From an uncultured Roseiflexaceae bacterium (GTDB taxonomy: Bacteria; Chloroflexota; Chloroflexia; Chloroflexales; Roseiflexaceae): a DNA stretch of 40,544 bases. Position 1 is the first letter of the stretch. Every line of letters starts with the position of its first letter. The notes under the pieces are model-generated. The model was not told the DNA's origin, did no database searches, and saw only the letters and a program-made list of their open reading frames with translations. Both the position numbers and the translations under genes were made by a program. The stretch is from contig CALKHR010000159.1 of assembly GCA_937988885.1 (NCBI GenBank), positions 1 through 40,544 of the forward strand, in the 5' to 3' direction. This document shows positions 31,068 through 38,276 of this stretch, in pieces.

Positions 31068-31451
31068 ATGCGCTTGCGCACCCTGTACTTGTTGATAGTC
31101 GTGGGGCTATTCCTGCTCGAAGTGCTGATCGCAGGAGCGATGCCGGGTGGCTTTGTGCGTGGCAGCCTCGGCGATGTGCTGGTGATTGCGCTGATCTACT
31201 ACTTCCTGCGGGGCGTGTTCAACATCCGCCTGGGCTTGACCTGCGCGCTCAGTATCGCGGCTGGCTTTGTGGCCGAGACGTTGCAGGCGTTCCGCCTCGC
31301 TGAACTGCTCGGCTTCCAGAAGGGCAGTATCCCCTACGTACTGCTCGGCAACACCTTCAGCGCGCTTGATCTGGTGATGTACGTGATCGGCGGTCTGCTT
31401 GCCTTCGCCCTGGATCTCTGGTTGATCCGAACCTGGCGACCGCGCTCGTAG
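31068..31451 (+). CDS. Small integral membrane protein, DUF2809-like
   Basis: A 127-residue protein that is almost wholly hydrophobic, with four likely membrane segments: LYLLIVVGLFLLEVLIAGA, LGDVLVIALIYYFLRGVF, LTCALSIAAGFVAETLQAF and ALDLVMYVIGGLLAFALDLWL. The motif GSLGDVLVIALIYYFLR and the final NTFSALDLVMYVIGG fit DUF2809, a family of unknown function. GGAGAGG lies before the ATG. The ribosome-binding site follows the cox terminator by only a few bases, so transcription must either read through or start inside or just after coxM. Its TAG stop abuts the stop of the convergent repeat protein. Confidence 0.82.
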   Translation: MRLRTLYLLIVVGLFLLEVLIAGAMPGGFVRGSLGDVLVIALIYYFLRGVFNIRLGLTCALSIAAGFVAETLQAFRLAELLGFQKGSIPYVLLGNTFSALDLVMYVIGGLLAFALDLWLIRTWRPRS

Positions 31452-31724
31452 CTATTTGCAGTTGCGCACCGCGTTGTAGCTCATAAAGCTGAGGATGCTC
31501 TTGATGCTGAGCGCCGAGAGCACACTGCCGATGCTCAAGAAACTCAATACACTCAGCACGCTGCCCGCGCTGCCGACACTCAGCACACTGCCCACACTGC
31601 CAATGCTCAGCACACTACCCGAACTACCGATGCTCAAGATGCTGCCCGAGCCGCCGATGCTCAAAATACTGCCCACACTGCCGATACTGAGGATGCTCCC
31701 CTTGCTGCCGATATTGCGCTTCAT
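31452..31724 (-). CDS. Small protein of 9-residue GS(I/V)LS(I/V)GSx repeats
   Basis: A 90-residue protein whose centre is tandem nonapeptides: GSILSIGSV, GSILSIGGS, GSILSIGSS, GSVLSIGSV, GSVLSVGSA, then more degenerate LSFLSIGSVLSALSIKS. The composition is nearly all Gly, Ser, Leu, Ile and Val. I take it as a real gene because AAAGGAG lies 7 bases before the ATG at 31724, the repeats stay in frame and vary mostly at tolerant positions, and a plausible -10 (TATAAT, 31813-31808 on the minus strand) precedes it. The regular alternation of small and aliphatic residues suggests a beta-solenoid, an amyloid-like fibre or a membrane-inserting strand; this is inference. The short termini (MKRNIGSKGS and FMSYNAVRNCK) are unlike the repeats. 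I do not know a characterised homologue. Confidence 0.75.
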   Translation of the reverse strand: MKRNIGSKGSILSIGSVGSILSIGGSGSILSIGSSGSVLSIGSVGSVLSVGSAGSVLSVLSFLSIGSVLSALSIKSILSFMSYNAVRNCK

Positions 31725-31831
31725 TCCGTGGCTCCTTTATGCTGCTGAACAAGTTCAGGTGATGTTATGCTCGTTGTGGACCACATGCTGGTTACATCGT
31801 CTGTCGCATTATATCCAATACCGCTATTCTG

Positions 31832-31856
31832 ATGTGGGTGTGCATCACATCCACAT
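31832..31856. repeat. Hairpin upstream of the glycosyltransferase gene
   Basis: ATGTGGGTGTG (31832-31842) pairs with CACATCCACAT (31846-31856) with one mismatch and a 3-base loop. It lies between the divergent repeat-protein and glycosyltransferase genes. Confidence 0.55.
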
Positions 31857-31921
31857 AACTCATTGAAAAGGGATATTATAATGCAGCAATTGAAATCGCA
31901 GCTTGGAATGATGAGGGTTGT

Positions 31922-33433
31922 ATGGTAGCTTCTTCGCAATCACAAGTGACGTATCGCAACGAGACAGGGCACTACGTTGCAATAGTTGTGACCATTCTCG
32001 CGTGTATTATAGGGATTTTATGGTGGTTCTCTACACTTTCAATCCCTTTTCTCGCGATTTCGGGCGATGATTTTCATCGGACGTTGTTTGCTTGGGAAGT
32101 GTCGCAAGGGAATTTGGTGCCATCGCCCAATTGGCCGCCATTGCAGTTTTGGCTCGAAGCGATTGTCTATAAACTCTCATCAAATTTGTTGAGGGCCCCA
32201 GTTGTCGTCAATATCCTCTCGTCAGCGCTTGCACTGTTTGGTATGGCTTTGTGGGTGCGTTTGCTGGTACGAGATCTTATGTTTGTGTTGCTGAGCATTG
32301 TGATTGTGGCGTTGCTGCCCTGGTTTATCTGGCTCAGTGTCTCGGGTCTAGTAGAGCCACTCGCCTTTTGTGGCATCGTCTGGTGTTACTGCGGCGTGAG
32401 CTACTGGCGAACGACCAAGCGCGAAATGTGGCTATGGATTGCGTCTGTGGGTTTTGCTATTGCTGCCTACACCCGCTTCGACTCCTGGGGCCATGGCGTG
32501 CCGTTCACGTTGTTGATCGCCTGGTATTGGCTGCGCAACCCTCAAACACGCTCGTGGCGCTGGCTCGCTGCTGCGGCTCTGCCTTGGGTGCTTCCATTCA
32601 CTTGGCTTGTATATCAGTGGCGCGATTTTGGTAATCCGTTCCATTTTTCGGGCGTGATCCAGCGCTACTATATACAAACCCACGCGGTATTGCCCAGCTT
32701 TAGCGAGCGTCTATTGGCGCAGCCCAAGGATCTGTGGTATGTGGGCACATTTTTGGTGCCGCTCGGCCTATGGGGTTTCTGGCTGGCCCGCAAGCGCTCC
32801 GAGATGCTGATGATTGTTGCAATGTGGACAGCTTCCCTGCTCATGCTGATCAGCTCCACACTCTCCTTCACCATCTCGAACAATAACCCCCAACGAATGG
32901 TGGTGGTGCATGTGATCGCCTTGGTGCCATTTGCTTTGTTCGCTGTTCAGCAGATGATTCAGCGAAAACAGTATTGGATCGCTGGCATTATGGCGTTGTT
33001 GATCGCGTATGCCGTTGTGGTGCCCTTGCGGACCATTCCCAATTACCCCTCGATCTTGAAACAAGATATTGTTGATGTGCAAACTGAGCTGAGCGAATTG
33101 CGCAAGCAAGGTGTGCTGCAAGCCGGTGATCGGATCTTAATCGAGGTGCGCATTTGGGAATATTTGTTTTTGCATCTCTTCTCCGGTGATCCTGGCGTGG
33201 TGATCTACGATCGTGATCCGACCTTCAAGGTAGTGAATCAAGAGCGTATTTTTGATGAGGTTAACAACCCAAGTCTGCTCGCCTTGCCACCGGAGCAGTT
33301 GCAAGATGCCCTGCGAGAACAGAATGTGCGCGTGATCGTGACCTACACCGAACGCGCGCAACAGAACCTCGCGCCCATCAGCACCGAGACTATGCACTCG
33401 GATCGGTTCCGCGTCCATGTCTTCGATAAGTAG
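31922..33433 (+). CDS. GT-C type integral membrane glycosyltransferase (GT39/ArnT-like)
   Basis: A 503-residue protein with about ten hydrophobic segments between residues 20 and 365 and a soluble C-terminal domain (about 385-503). The first long extracytoplasmic loop has SGDDFHRTLFAWEVSQGN, an acidic pair at the place of the conserved catalytic aspartate in GT-C enzymes such as PMT and ArnT. NWPPLQFWLEAIVYKL follows, as is common in this group. Such enzymes transfer sugars from polyprenyl-phosphate donors outside the membrane. The acceptor is unknown, and no envelope cluster surrounds it. The start at 31922 has a weak AGGG upstream. A DNA hairpin lies before it (31832-31856). Confidence 0.8.
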   Translation: MVASSQSQVTYRNETGHYVAIVVTILACIIGILWWFSTLSIPFLAISGDDFHRTLFAWEVSQGNLVPSPNWPPLQFWLEAIVYKLSSNLLRAPVVVNILSSALALFGMALWVRLLVRDLMFVLLSIVIVALLPWFIWLSVSGLVEPLAFCGIVWCYCGVSYWRTTKREMWLWIASVGFAIAAYTRFDSWGHGVPFTLLIAWYWLRNPQTRSWRWLAAAALPWVLPFTWLVYQWRDFGNPFHFSGVIQRYYIQTHAVLPSFSERLLAQPKDLWYVGTFLVPLGLWGFWLARKRSEMLMIVAMWTASLLMLISSTLSFTISNNNPQRMVVVHVIALVPFALFAVQQMIQRKQYWIAGIMALLIAYAVVVPLRTIPNYPSILKQDIVDVQTELSELRKQGVLQAGDRILIEVRIWEYLFLHLFSGDPGVVIYDRDPTFKVVNQERIFDEVNNPSLLALPPEQLQDALREQNVRVIVTYTERAQQNLAPISTETMHSDRFRVHVFDK

Positions 33434-33505
33434 TGTTGCATCCGGTTGGATAGCGATACTATCAAACCAGTGTTAGCCTGCGCTAGCAAGGCATTTCCTT
33501 CTTTT

Positions 33506-33546
33506 GTGGTGTCGAGGCGCTGCGTATAGCTGCGTTTCGACACCAC
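33506..33546 (+). terminator. Hairpin after the glycosyltransferase gene
   Basis: GTGGTGTCGA (33506-33515) pairs with TCGACACCAC (33537-33546). TTATCGATT follows, which is only weakly T-rich and also resembles the nearby LacI-type operators. Confidence 0.45.
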
Positions 33547-33592
33547 TTATCGATTGACCTTACAGCCACCCTCACCGATAGCGCCATGTCAC

Positions 33593-33604
33593 TTAAACGA
33601 TTCA
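33593..33604. promoter_or_regulatory. LacI-type operator site 1
   Basis: TTAAACGATTCA, a near-palindrome centred on CG, 11 bases upstream of the -35 element. Confidence 0.65.
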
Positions 33605-33614
33605 GTAAACTGAT

Positions 33615-33643
33615 TTGACAGCCTTATCGGGCCGTGCTATACT
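33615..33643 (+). promoter_or_regulatory. Promoter of the lacI-type gene and sugar-ABC ATPase
   Basis: Consensus TTGACA (33615-33620), a 17-base spacer and TATACT (33638-33643), with GTGC before the -10. The start is predicted near 33650, inside operator site 2. Confidence 0.85.
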
Positions 33644-33647
33644 CCGC

Positions 33648-33659
33648 TTAATCGATTCA
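33648..33659. promoter_or_regulatory. LacI-type operator site 2
   Basis: TTAATCGATTCA, the most symmetrical of the three sites. It covers the predicted transcription start, so binding would block initiation. Confidence 0.65.
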
Positions 33660-33663
33660 CCAC

Positions 33664-33675
33664 TTAAACGATTCA
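33664..33675. promoter_or_regulatory. LacI-type operator site 3
   Basis: TTAAACGATTCA, identical to site 1, 16 bases downstream of site 2 (start to start) in the early transcribed region. Confidence 0.65.
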
Positions 33676-33725
33676 GTTGGCAAACGTGTTTGCCTTAGTT
33701 TGAAAGAAGCGCTCACTACGTCGTG

Positions 33726-34739
33726 ATGGCAGCAACGATCAAACAAGTCGCCAACCTCGCGCGCGTTTCGACGGCCACCGTCTCGTACGTGCTCAACGGC
33801 ACCGGCACGGTCACTCCCGAGACTCGTCAGCGTGTGTTGGACGCGGTGGCCGAACTGAACTATCAACCGAGCCACGCAGCCCGCAGCCTACGAGGCCGCA
33901 GTTACACGCTCGGTCTTGCCCTACAGGCGTTGCCGAACCGTCTCGCCGACCCAGCCCTGGCCGAAGTCTTGGCGGGCTTCACCGATGCAGCCGCGCAGCG
34001 CAACTATCACCTGCTGCTCGCTACCCCCGCTGCCGATCAGACCGAGGCCGATTTCTGCTTGACACTCGCTCGCACCGCCCGCGTCGATGGTCTGCTGCTC
34101 TTCGACACCCGCGTCGATGATGAGCGCGTCGCTCTGCTGCGCTCGGCTGGCGTGCCGCACGTCTGCGCTGGCCCCGCACCCGCAGGCGAAGGCACTCCAT
34201 CGGTCGCTATTGATGGCCGTGCCGGAGCGATCCAAGCGGTCAATCACCTGTTGGCTCACGGGCATCGGCGTATCAGTCTGATCCAGCTTCCATCCGAGCT
34301 GACAGAGAGCGAGCCGCGCTACCTGGGTTACGTCGATGCGCTCACCGAAGCTGGCATCACCATCGACCCGCAGCTGATCGTTGAAGCTGGGCGCGCCGAG
34401 GAAGATGGCTACCAAGCCATGAACGAACTCCTGAGCCTGCCGCAGCCGCCGACCGCCGTGCTCGCCTGTAGCGATGAACTGGCGTTTGGCGCGATGCACG
34501 CCCTGTACGATGCTGGCCTGCAAGTCGGCACCGATATCTCGATCGTTGGGTTCGACGACCTGCCGTTGGCCGCACACTGCCATCCGCCGTTGACCACGCT
34601 GCGCCAACCGCGCCGCAAACTCGGCGAACACTTGGCCGCAACGCTGATCGCAGCAATCGAAGATCGCAACCGACAGCCCGAAAGTCTTACGCTTGGCACA
34701 CGTTTAATCGTGCGGCGCTCCACGGGGACGCCGCGCTGA
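33726..34739 (+). CDS. LacI-family transcriptional regulator
   Basis: A sugar-responsive DNA-binding repressor of 337 residues. The N-terminal helix-turn-helix is at about 4-24 (TIKQVANLARVSTATVSYVLNG), followed by the hinge region YQPSHAARSLRGRS. The periplasmic-binding-protein-like effector domain (about 60-337) has VAIDGRAGAIQAVNHLLAHGHRRI, ACSDELAFGAMHALYDAG and the family signature DISIVGFDDLPLAAHCHPPLTTLRQP. The start is ATG 33726 or GTG 33723; no strong ribosome-binding site is seen, only GAAAGAAG about 16 bases upstream. Three CG-centred operator-like sites flank its promoter, so autoregulation is likely. The MalK-like ATPase follows 54 bases later and is probably in the same transcript. 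The effector sugar is unknown. Confidence 0.93.
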   Translation: MAATIKQVANLARVSTATVSYVLNGTGTVTPETRQRVLDAVAELNYQPSHAARSLRGRSYTLGLALQALPNRLADPALAEVLAGFTDAAAQRNYHLLLATPAADQTEADFCLTLARTARVDGLLLFDTRVDDERVALLRSAGVPHVCAGPAPAGEGTPSVAIDGRAGAIQAVNHLLAHGHRRISLIQLPSELTESEPRYLGYVDALTEAGITIDPQLIVEAGRAEEDGYQAMNELLSLPQPPTAVLACSDELAFGAMHALYDAGLQVGTDISIVGFDDLPLAAHCHPPLTTLRQPRRKLGEHLAATLIAAIEDRNRQPESLTLGTRLIVRRSTGTPR

Positions 34740-34793
34740 GTTCTTCTGTGGTGATCGCCACTGGCGATCTGCATAGCAAAGGAGCAAGCTCCC

Positions 34794-35897
34794 ATGGCAA
34801 GTATCAAGTACGACCACGTTTGGAAGCGATTCGGCGAAGTATCGGTGCTCAAAGACCTGAACATCGACATCGGCGACCAGGAATTCCTGGTTCTGGTCGG
34901 CCCTTCGGGCTGTGGTAAGACCACCGCACTGCGCTGCTTGGCTGGCCTCGAAGAAATCACTGAAGGCAACATCTACATCGGCGACCGCGTGGTCAACGAC
35001 GTACCGCCCAAGGATCGCGACATCGCCATGGTGTTCCAGAGCTACGCGCTCTACCCGCACATGTCGGTCTACGACAACATGGCCTTTGGCCTCAAGCTCC
35101 GCAAGACGCCCAAGGCTGAGATCGACAAGCGCGTGAAGGAAGCCGCCGAAATGCTCAGCATCGGCCACCTGCTCGATCGCAAGCCGAAGGCTCTCTCCGG
35201 CGGTCAGCGCCAGCGCGTTGCGTTGGGACGCGCCATCGTGCGCAACCCCGCCGTCTTCTTGATGGACGAGCCGCTCTCGAACCTCGACGCCAAGCTGCGC
35301 GTGCAGACTCGCGCCGAGATCTCGAAGTTGCACCAGCGCCTCAAGACTACCTTCATCTACGTGACCCACGACCAGACCGAGGCTCTGACGATGGGTACCC
35401 GCATCGCCGTGATGAAGGATGGTATCGTGCAGCAGCTCGACACGCCGCAGACTCTCTACGATCACCCGGCCAACATGTTCGTGGCAGGCTTCATCGGCTC
35501 GCCTGCGATGAACTTCTTCGAGGCCAAGCTCGATCGCGGCGACGGCGGCCTGGTCGTTGACTTGGGCACCTTCCATCTGCCAGTGCCACCCGAGAAGAGC
35601 GAAGCGCTCTCCGCGCAGGTCGGCAAGCAGGTCTACTTCGGTATCCGCCCCGAGGACATGCACGATGCGAACTTCGTGCCGCCCGGCATCGCCGATACCG
35701 CTCGCTTCAGCGCCAACGTCAACGTTATCGAGCCGCTCGGCGCCGAAGTGTACGCCTACGTCGAGAACGGCGGCAAGGAGTTGGTCGCCCGCTTCGACCC
35801 ACGCACGCACGCGCGCGTCGGCCAGCCGGTCGATGTGATCGTCGATATGCAGAAGGTGCACATCTTCGACCGCGAGACCGAGAAGGCCATTATCTAA
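34794..35897 (+). CDS. ugpC: Sugar ABC transporter ATP-binding protein (UgpC/MalK/MsmX family)
   Basis: The ATPase that powers CUT1-type carbohydrate importers. It has 367 residues with Walker A GPSGCGKTT (36-44), Q-loop VFQSYALYPHMSV, ABC signature LSGGQRQRVALGRA (134-147), Walker B VFLMDEPLSNLDAKLR with D158 and E159, and the H-loop YVTHDQTEA. Two C-terminal TOBE-like regions follow from about 235 (YFGIRPEDMHD near 282). AAGGAG precedes the ATG. No permease or binding protein lies beside it, so it probably serves several distant importers, as MsmX does. The adjacent LacI-type gene suggests control by sugar supply. The symbol reflects the family name, not a proven substrate. Confidence 0.94.
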   Translation: MASIKYDHVWKRFGEVSVLKDLNIDIGDQEFLVLVGPSGCGKTTALRCLAGLEEITEGNIYIGDRVVNDVPPKDRDIAMVFQSYALYPHMSVYDNMAFGLKLRKTPKAEIDKRVKEAAEMLSIGHLLDRKPKALSGGQRQRVALGRAIVRNPAVFLMDEPLSNLDAKLRVQTRAEISKLHQRLKTTFIYVTHDQTEALTMGTRIAVMKDGIVQQLDTPQTLYDHPANMFVAGFIGSPAMNFFEAKLDRGDGGLVVDLGTFHLPVPPEKSEALSAQVGKQVYFGIRPEDMHDANFVPPGIADTARFSANVNVIEPLGAEVYAYVENGGKELVARFDPRTHARVGQPVDVIVDMQKVHIFDRETEKAII

Positions 35898-35920
35898 ACG
35901 ATATTGCCACAAACACACCG

Positions 35921-35950
35921 AAGGGCGCTGCAATCGCGGCGCCCTTTTGG
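35921..35950 (+). terminator. Terminator after the sugar-ABC ATPase gene
   Basis: AAGGGCGC (35921-35928) pairs with GCGCCCTT (35939-35946), followed by a short TT. It lies 24 bases after the stop codon. Confidence 0.7.
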
Positions 35951-36024
35951 TATGTGCATTTCGCCCGCAAGCCCGATCCGCTACCGCAGGCTAAGCTCTA
36001 TTCGCTTCAATGTGTACGGCGCAT

Positions 36025-37497
36025 CTAGGCTTGCGTCACCATCGGCTCGCTGCGCGCCGCAATGGGGAAGCGCAGCGTGAACGTCGTGCCCTCGCCCACC
36101 TTCGATGTCACATCGATCGTGCCCTTGTGCGCCTCCACAATCGCTTTGGCGATCGCCAGGCCCAGGCCTGATTCCAGGCCATCGCTGCGTTGGCGCGCTT
36201 TATCGGCCCGATAGAAACGATCGAAGATAAACGTGATGTCTTCGGGCGCGATGCCACTGCCTGTGTCGCGCACCTCGATCTGCACCTGCTGTTCCCGCAC
36301 CGATGCCGCCAGCACGATCTCGCCCTGGGTGGTGTAGCGCAGCGCGTTCGAGACCAGATTGTTCAGCACCTGGCTCATGCGGTCGGTATCGACGGCGATC
36401 GACGGCAGATCCTCGCTCGCATCGACCCGCAGTGTGATGCCGCGCTGCTCGGCCTGATCGAAGTACGCCAAGCCCGCCCGCTCCAGCAGCGCCGCCGGAT
36501 CGACCGACCGCAGGTTCAGCGATAGCTCGCCAGCGTCGGCCAGCGAGAGCAGCCGCAGGTCCTCGACCAGCCGCTGCAGATGCTCGACCTCGCCGTGCAT
36601 CACGCGGTAGAGTGTGGGAGAACCTTGCAACCGCCCGTCCTCCAAGCCCTCGGTATAGCCGCGCAAGATGCTCAGCGGCGTGCGTAAGTCGTGCGCTAGG
36701 TCCGCCGTCATCTGGTTGCGCAACTGGCTCGCCCGCGAGAGGTCGGCGCTCATCTGATTGAACGACATTGCCAACTCGCCGATCTCATCCTTGGTCTTGA
36801 CCGATACACGCTGATTCAACTGGCCTCGCGCCATCTCCTGCGTGGCGCGGGTGAGCTCGCGCAATGGCCGCGTGAGCGTGCTCGCTAGCCACAACCCCAT
36901 CAGCAGCGCGATCAGCGTCGCGATCCCCGCGCTGATCGCCGACGCCCAGGTGACACGGGCCAGGAACAGCGCATCGAGCGGCGGAGGGCCGGGCATATCG
37001 CCGCGCCCGACTGACATAGGGAACAGCGCATAGCCGACCAAGTCGTTTTGTACTGTGATCGGTGTGCCCGAACGCAGCACCGAATCGGGGAGGCGGCTCC
37101 CCAAACTGTGCTCGCGGTTCGACATCACCACGGTGCCCTCTGGATCGACGATCAGCATCCCACGGCTCGCAAAGCCAAGCGGCGACGATTGCAGCATCTG
37201 TTCGACCGAATCCCAACTCCTCTGCGATGCGTAATACTGGCTGAGCGCCTCGATCAGCATCGTCTGGTCGCGTACCAAGCGGAAGCGGTCGAACTCCGAA
37301 CGCGTGCGCACCCCCACCAGCACCGCAACCAGCAGCGCGCCGGTCAGCCCCACCAGCACAAAGGCCAAGGTTAGTTTGAACATCAACGAGCGCATTGTAT
37401 CCTCGTACAGAGCCCTCAGCCAGCGGAATGTGCTTGGCTGTGATGATGGATGCTCGGCATCCGAGTGCGGGCGTTGGTTGTGGCCCAGTGATATCAT
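36025..37497 (-). CDS. Two-component sensor histidine kinase
   Basis: A 490-residue membrane kinase. TM1 is at about 41-63 and TM2 at about 184-206, enclosing an extracytoplasmic sensor region of about 120 residues that matches no domain I know. A HAMP linker follows (about 207-258), then HisKA with the phosphorylated H269 in ADLAHDLRTPLSIL, and HATPase_c with the N-box NNLVSNALRYT, G1 DTGSGIAPED, F-box FIFDRFYRAD and G2 GLGLAIAKAIVEAHKG. Its ATG overlaps the TGA of the response regulator by 4 bases, which fixes the start and implies coupled translation. Within the minus-strand operon it lies after the ABC efflux genes, so it may sense envelope stress or an exported toxic compound (inference). 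Confidence 0.95.
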   Translation of the reverse strand: MISLGHNQRPHSDAEHPSSQPSTFRWLRALYEDTMRSLMFKLTLAFVLVGLTGALLVAVLVGVRTRSEFDRFRLVRDQTMLIEALSQYYASQRSWDSVEQMLQSSPLGFASRGMLIVDPEGTVVMSNREHSLGSRLPDSVLRSGTPITVQNDLVGYALFPMSVGRGDMPGPPPLDALFLARVTWASAISAGIATLIALLMGLWLASTLTRPLRELTRATQEMARGQLNQRVSVKTKDEIGELAMSFNQMSADLSRASQLRNQMTADLAHDLRTPLSILRGYTEGLEDGRLQGSPTLYRVMHGEVEHLQRLVEDLRLLSLADAGELSLNLRSVDPAALLERAGLAYFDQAEQRGITLRVDASEDLPSIAVDTDRMSQVLNNLVSNALRYTTQGEIVLAASVREQQVQIEVRDTGSGIAPEDITFIFDRFYRADKARQRSDGLESGLGLAIAKAIVEAHKGTIDVTSKVGEGTTFTLRFPIAARSEPMVTQA

Positions 37498-38192
37498 ACG
37501 CGTGGCGCCTTAGGTGTGGCAAATCGATAGCCCATGCCGTACACCGTTTCGATGTAGGTGGGGTTCTTGGGATCGGGCTCGATCTTGGTGCGCAGGTTGC
37601 GAATATGCACGTCGATCGTGCGTTCATAGCCCTCGTATGCGTCGCCCTGCACCCGATCGAGCAGATCCAAGCGCGAAAACACTTGTCGTGGCGAAGCCAT
37701 CAGCGTCGCCAGGATCGCAAATTCCGAAGGGGTGAGATCGACAATACGATCGCCGATCGATACCGTTCGGCCAGCGCGGTCGAGCACAATATCTGCAACA
37801 CGCAGCACATCGGGCTCCGCCGCAGCTTTGCTGGTGCGCCGCAGCACCGCCCGTATCCGTGCGATCAACTCGCGCACATTGAACGGCTTGGTGACATAAT
37901 CGTCGGCACCCAGTTCAAGCCCCAGGATCTTGTCCTGATCCTCGACTTTGGCCGTTAACATAATCACCGGAGTGTCGGCCTCTTTGCTGAAGGCCCGCAT
38001 AAACTCGTTGCCACCCATCTCAGGCATCATCAGATCGAGGATGATCAGATCGGGCTTCTCGATGCGGGCCACATACAGCGCTTCGCGCCCGTTGCCAGCC
38101 TCCACAACGCGATACCCTTCCTGTTCGAGATACACACGGATGAGATCGCGCAGTTTTGCTTCATCATCAACAACCAAAATCGTCTGTGCCAT
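37494..38192 (-). CDS. OmpR/PhoB-family response regulator
   Basis: A 232-residue DNA-binding regulator phosphorylated by the neighbouring kinase. The receiver domain (1-120) has the acidic pocket D9-D10, phospho-acceptor D53 in LIILDLMMPEMGG, the conserved T in VIMLTAK and the lysine of YVTKPF. The C-terminal winged helix (about 130-228) has VDLTPSEFAILATLMASPRQVFSR and the closing VYGMGYRFA. GGAGG lies 6 bases before the ATG. It sits 84 bases after the ABC permease gene and overlaps the kinase gene by 4 bases. Confidence 0.97.
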   Translation of the reverse strand: MAQTILVVDDEAKLRDLIRVYLEQEGYRVVEAGNGREALYVARIEKPDLIILDLMMPEMGGNEFMRAFSKEADTPVIMLTAKVEDQDKILGLELGADDYVTKPFNVRELIARIRAVLRRTSKAAAEPDVLRVADIVLDRAGRTVSIGDRIVDLTPSEFAILATLMASPRQVFSRLDLLDRVQGDAYEGYERTIDVHIRNLRTKIEPDPKNPTYIETVYGMGYRFATPKAPRV

Positions 38193-38276
38193 AGGGTGCC
38201 TCCGGTCGTTTCGGTGCCTAGTGCGTATGTTCGGTTGAATGATACATCAACAGGCTTCAAGATGGGCGTTGGGCGC

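Noticed and set aside
31520..31720. Possible CRISPR array, because of regular 27-base units
   Set aside because: The units are directly adjacent with no unique spacers and encode an in-frame peptide repeat.
34704..35933. Minus-strand frame of 409 codons opposite the sugar-ABC ATPase
   Set aside because: Shadow of a clear ABC ATPase gene; the composition is biased and no motif is present.
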